DNA from: Fidelibacterota bacterium
Lineage (GTDB): Bacteria > Fidelibacterota > Marinisomatia > Marinisomatales > UBA1611
DNA: 49,431 nucleotides
Assembly (NCBI GenBank): GCA_018649625.1
Contig: JABIHN010000008.1
Location: 1-49,431 of the forward strand
Direction of reading: 5' to 3'
In this document: positions 46,490 to 49,431 of the stretch, piece after piece
Layout of the letters: each line of letters begins with the position of its first letter
How positions within the stretch are numbered: the stretch's first letter is position 1
The notes under the pieces: model-generated
The model's input: only the letters and a program-made list of their open reading frames with translations
Told to the model about the DNA's origin: nothing
The model's database searches: none
Made by a program: the position numbers and the translations under genes

Positions 46490-47890
46490 CTATATTGATT
46501 CTTGTATTTCATCTTTTCTTATTAATACTGGTTTTAATATAGTATAAAACACAACTAACCCAGTAAGAAACAACATACCTGACGCACCAAACATTCTAGT
46601 GGCAATAATCCCTCCGTATGGCACACTATTTAAAACTAATTCCGGAAACACAATAGATATAGTACGAAATAACACTGATAAATTCATAATAATGGCAAGA
46701 AATGCAACACGACTTGGTTTTTGTAATTTCATTGCACCGGTCATACCTGGTATCATCCGTACTGCCATACCCATAATCAATAATGATACAAATCCCGCTA
46801 GCCACATATGACGGACTCCATCGATCCCAATGCCCATTTGAATTTTGGTAATTAACCCAATTTGAGATATTATATCGAATATTAATCCTATCAACAGCCA
46901 AATAAAAGCAGATTGAATTAGCCATTCAAATTTTCCAAACTCTCCATTGTCTGGTAACCAATCTCGATACTTTTTTTTATCGTGACCTCTCCCTTCTTTA
47001 TTTTCAATTTCACGATGTTTTTTCGATTTAAATAAAATATTTAACTTATAAATAAACCAGATTATTAGGATATCTTTTATAATATGTATAATTGAAATCA
47101 TTTTCGGAAACCAATCTATATATACATTATAATAATAAAGTTTAGAAATAATTAGGGTAATTATAACCATAAAATATACTTTGCTAAATTTCATTACATT
47201 CCATTTTATAGATGTCAATCTCATAAACAGTGGTAATGCTCTTAATCCCACACCAAAACAAATTGGAAAAACACTAAATAATATAAAGAAATCAACTAAG
47301 AATAAGTGCCAATGATGAATTAAAGATGCTTCTCCATCTACGTACATTATTATTAAAAGGATAAATGCCCCTATTGCATAAACAACCCAACCGATAATAT
47401 TCATAAATAAAAAAACTCTTATATCTCTATTTTTATCAGATAAATCGGGTTTCATCTTTCGAACAACTGATGATAAAAATTGGATAAAAAATAGAATTCC
47501 TAAAGAAATTAAAATTGCTGAAATGAGAACACCTATCGCAAAAAAATCATACCAATAGGAATTAGTGAAGTAAGGTAAAAATGAATGAGCAATAAATCGA
47601 AGAATCAATCCTGAAACCATCAAACGATAAATCAGTGAAATCTTAGAATCTTCTACTGAGGTTAAATGAGCTAATCGAGATAAAAAAGGTATGGATACGC
47701 CCATGATGAATAATCCAGCCCATCCCATTAATTGCAAATAGCCGTGCATTTGAATATAAGCGTGAAAGGTAACTCCCAGTTGAAAATCAAAACCAATCGA
47801 AAATGCAACATGGGTCCCTAAACTGATTCCTGCCCAGAAAGCAATTAAAATAGCCGAGCGAATAAACTGAGATGGAAAATTAGGATACAA
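46490..47890 (-). CDS. NnrS-family heme/copper membrane protein
   Basis: Polytopic membrane protein of 466 residues with about twelve helices. Features typical of NnrS are TFHAYIQMHGYLQLMGWAGL near the N-terminus, HHWHLFLVDFF with clustered His in the middle, FGVGLRALPLF, and the GVRHMWLAGFVSLLIMGMAV then RMIPGMTG motif (about 375-400). NnrS proteins bind heme and lessen nitric oxide stress. A hydrophilic Lys-rich loop lies at about 285-320. The cytochrome c'-like gene upstream on the same strand (65-bp gap) also belongs to a NO-binding class, so the two may form a NO-response pair. Confidence 0.85.
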   Translation of the reverse strand: MYPNFPSQFIRSAILIAFWAGISLGTHVAFSIGFDFQLGVTFHAYIQMHGYLQLMGWAGLFIMGVSIPFLSRLAHLTSVEDSKISLIYRLMVSGLILRFIAHSFLPYFTNSYWYDFFAIGVLISAILISLGILFFIQFLSSVVRKMKPDLSDKNRDIRVFLFMNIIGWVVYAIGAFILLIIMYVDGEASLIHHWHLFLVDFFILFSVFPICFGVGLRALPLFMRLTSIKWNVMKFSKVYFMVIITLIISKLYYYNVYIDWFPKMISIIHIIKDILIIWFIYKLNILFKSKKHREIENKEGRGHDKKKYRDWLPDNGEFGKFEWLIQSAFIWLLIGLIFDIISQIGLITKIQMGIGIDGVRHMWLAGFVSLLIMGMAVRMIPGMTGAMKLQKPSRVAFLAIIMNLSVLFRTISIVFPELVLNSVPYGGIIATRMFGASGMLFLTGLVVFYTILKPVLIRKDEIQESI

Positions 47891-47955
47891 AATTATAGTC
47901 TTTTTTGTTCCTCTAATTTATCTGGGTATTTGTAAAATAAATAAAAATATATTAT

Positions 47956-48486
47956 TTAATGCTCATGGCTTACTTTTTCATGATTTGAATATCCTTCAAA
48001 ACGATTCTTAGCATACACTTGATGACAGCTGACACACCCTTCCATCATTTTCCCGGAATACATCGATGCCAATTCTCCGTCTTTTGCTTGGGCTGCCATG
48101 GCAAGTTTTAAAGCATGGTCATGAAATTTCGAATCCATTTCAATAAATCGTTCTGGAAGAATTCGATATAAATCATCCATGTCTTCTTCGGACAATTCTT
48201 GTTTCAATATAAAAGCTGAATGAATATTGTGACTATTTTCAACCACTTTATTCCATTCGCCCTGTGCAAGATTTGACACTAATTCTTGGTAGTTTTTTGT
48301 AATAGAATGCATCTCTTTTCTTAACGCTGATTGAATGGATGGGGTCCATTGAATTGCATATTTATCCGTCTTTCCTACTTGCTTGGAATTATGAGACTTA
48401 TGTTCACCATAATTCTGTTTTACCAGAATGCTTCCTATAAATAAAAAAATTATCCCTACGATAATAGTAATTGTCTTTTTGTTCAT
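47956..48486 (-). CDS. Cytochrome c'-like protein (class II)
   Basis: 176-residue exported or membrane-anchored cytochrome. One N-terminal hydrophobic helix (about 5-22) is followed by a His-rich linker and a mostly alpha-helical domain (about 50-165) with the heme motif near its end: GCVSCHQVYAKNRF (Cys151 to His155). A C-terminal CXXCH in a four-helix bundle is the mark of cytochrome c', which binds nitric oxide or carries electrons. It precedes the NnrS gene on the same strand. The family call is reasonable, based on helical pattern and heme position; NO binding is inferred. Confidence 0.75.
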   Translation of the reverse strand: MNKKTITIIVGIIFLFIGSILVKQNYGEHKSHNSKQVGKTDKYAIQWTPSIQSALRKEMHSITKNYQELVSNLAQGEWNKVVENSHNIHSAFILKQELSEEDMDDLYRILPERFIEMDSKFHDHALKLAMAAQAKDGELASMYSGKMMEGCVSCHQVYAKNRFEGYSNHEKVSHEH

Positions 48487-48545
48487 TTTATTTTCCTTTT
48501 ATTTATCCTGTGTTTTTTATGGGAACTCTATTGATTTATCCCAAC

Positions 48546-49431
48546 CTAAAAACTGTATTTTACTTTAACGTACACCATATCATTTTCGTCGTAATGACCA
48601 AATAGTCCAGCTGTTTCACTTTCTTCATTTTTCACAAATATATTTGCACCAGCAAGAATTTCAAATCCATCGGCTAAATCATAGGTTAGACTTGGACGAA
48701 TGAGTGCATCTTCATTATTAAGCCCAACATACCCAAAGAGTTGAAGTGTTAAGGTTTCTTGCAAAAAGGTCCGATTTGCCAAAAATGTCATAGTATTATC
48801 CAATTCTTCTTGAACAATTAAATCGTCATAATCCAAAATGGCACGCTGAATAAATTGTGTGCTAAATCGTGTAGTTCCAATGGAGAAATCTGTCCCAATT
48901 AAATAATGAGCATAATCTTTTTCCAACAAACTCGTTGGCAAGTCCATTTGATTCGGATTTAGAGCAGAAAATTGTTTTCCCATATAATATGCGCCTTCTC
49001 CCCGTAAAATTACTCCACCCAATTCCGAACTAAAACTTCCACCTGCTAATGTGAGTTGATGGTGAATAGGGCTTAACATTAATCCACTCGGTATTGGATT
49101 ATCAACTGTAACAATTGGAGTAATATGTAAAGTTGGATCATCGTCCCACATGATACCAGCCATAATTTCATAATCCAATAAAGATGACATACCTGAAAAT
49201 TTGATAAATCCTTCGCTATTCTCTAATCGCCCAGTAATTTCCTTTTGAGACTCGTCTATAGTAATCGGTAAAGGAAATTCAGGTATTCGCGACCAAATGG
49301 ATGTTTCATCCGGCATGATGGTTGGCGTAAAAGTTGGAATCCAAACCATCTCCAATGTATTATCACCTAAATAATAGTTCGCCTTTAAAGATGTAATGCC
49401 TGTGCGAATTTCATCAAAATCGCGAAGCAGG
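48546..49431 (-). CDS. Outer-membrane barrel protein, DUF1302-like (5' end missing)
   Basis: The frame is open from the right edge of the window to a stop at 48546, so the N-terminus lies outside; 294 residues are visible. It begins LRDFDEIRTGITSLKANYYL and continues with LEMVWIPTFTP, a pattern I associate with DUF1302-type outer-membrane proteins. Repeated amphipathic strands follow (GGVILRGEGAYYMGK, HYLIGTDFSIGTTRFSTQF, LTLQLFGYVGLNNEDALI), and it ends in VYVKVKYSF with a C-terminal Phe. It is upstream of the cytochrome c' and NnrS genes on the same strand (59-bp gap). The substrate is unknown. Confidence 0.65.
   Translation of the reverse strand, partial: LLRDFDEIRTGITSLKANYYLGDNTLEMVWIPTFTPTIMPDETSIWSRIPEFPLPITIDESQKEITGRLENSEGFIKFSGMSSLLDYEIMAGIMWDDDPTLHITPIVTVDNPIPSGLMLSPIHHQLTLAGGSFSSELGGVILRGEGAYYMGKQFSALNPNQMDLPTSLLEKDYAHYLIGTDFSIGTTRFSTQFIQRAILDYDDLIVQEELDNTMTFLANRTFLQETLTLQLFGYVGLNNEDALIRPSLTYDLADGFEILAGANIFVKNEESETAGLFGHYDENDMVYVKVKYSF

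Noticed and set aside
1-49431. CRISPR array, prophage or insertion sequence
   Set aside because: I found no regularly spaced direct repeats, no integrase or transposase, and no phage structural genes on either strand.

Overview
The window is AT-rich bacterial DNA. It most resembles the FCB group, and within it the marine Candidatus Marinimicrobia (SAR406/Neomarinimicrobiota). This placement is inferred from gene content: a PorV-type outer-membrane protein, large secreted proteins with an 'NYPNPFNP' sorting tail, a TonB receptor with a carboxypeptidase-regulatory N-terminus, a NifJ-type pyruvate:ferredoxin oxidoreductase split into two genes, and a large multiheme cytochrome set. No rRNA is present to confirm it, and no insertion sequence, phage or CRISPR array was seen.

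Layout. 1-2.7 kb: YejB/YejA-type peptide ABC transporter, permease cut by the window edge. 2.8-4.8 kb: small envelope proteins. 4.8-10.2 kb: two tandem lipoproteins carrying twelve Ig-like repeats between them, then a facing FN3 lipoprotein. 10.3-12.9 kb: tRNA-Gly and a minus-strand set made of a SUI1-like factor, a metallophosphatase-like lipoprotein read through an in-frame TGA, a membrane rhodanese and a MauE/DoxX protein. 13-18.6 kb: an unknown exported protein, an NTF2-like protein, BipA/TypA and a DEAD-box helicase. 18.8-28.2 kb: PorV-like protein, giant secreted protein, TonB receptor and a second secreted protein. 28.6-32.8 kb: TonB and split PFOR. 33.1-43.9 kb: a long minus-strand cluster for electron transfer. 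44.1-49.4 kb: an unknown exported protein with an acyltransferase, then NnrS, a cytochrome c'-like protein and a partial outer-membrane barrel.

The central find is the 33.1-43.9 kb cluster. In transcription order it holds a Cys-rich MerR regulator, a twelve-heme lipoprotein, a double-rhodanese lipoprotein, an outer-membrane barrel, cytochromes with 11, 4, 4 and 9 heme motifs, a HybA-like iron-sulfur protein, an NrfD/HybB-like quinol-side membrane protein, a small membrane protein and an OFA-family transporter. This looks like a quinol-to-periplasm-to-outer-membrane electron conduit, in the style of Geobacter porin-cytochrome (Ext) clusters. The twelve-heme lipoprotein is interrupted by an in-frame TGA in a glycine-rich linker, followed at the correct distance by a bacterial SECIS-like hairpin.

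The metallophosphatase-like protein shows the same arrangement, with a hairpin loop GGUCU like that of E. coli fdhF. The window therefore appears to encode two selenoproteins that simple gene calling would split or truncate, both in envelope redox or sulfur contexts next to rhodanese-domain proteins.
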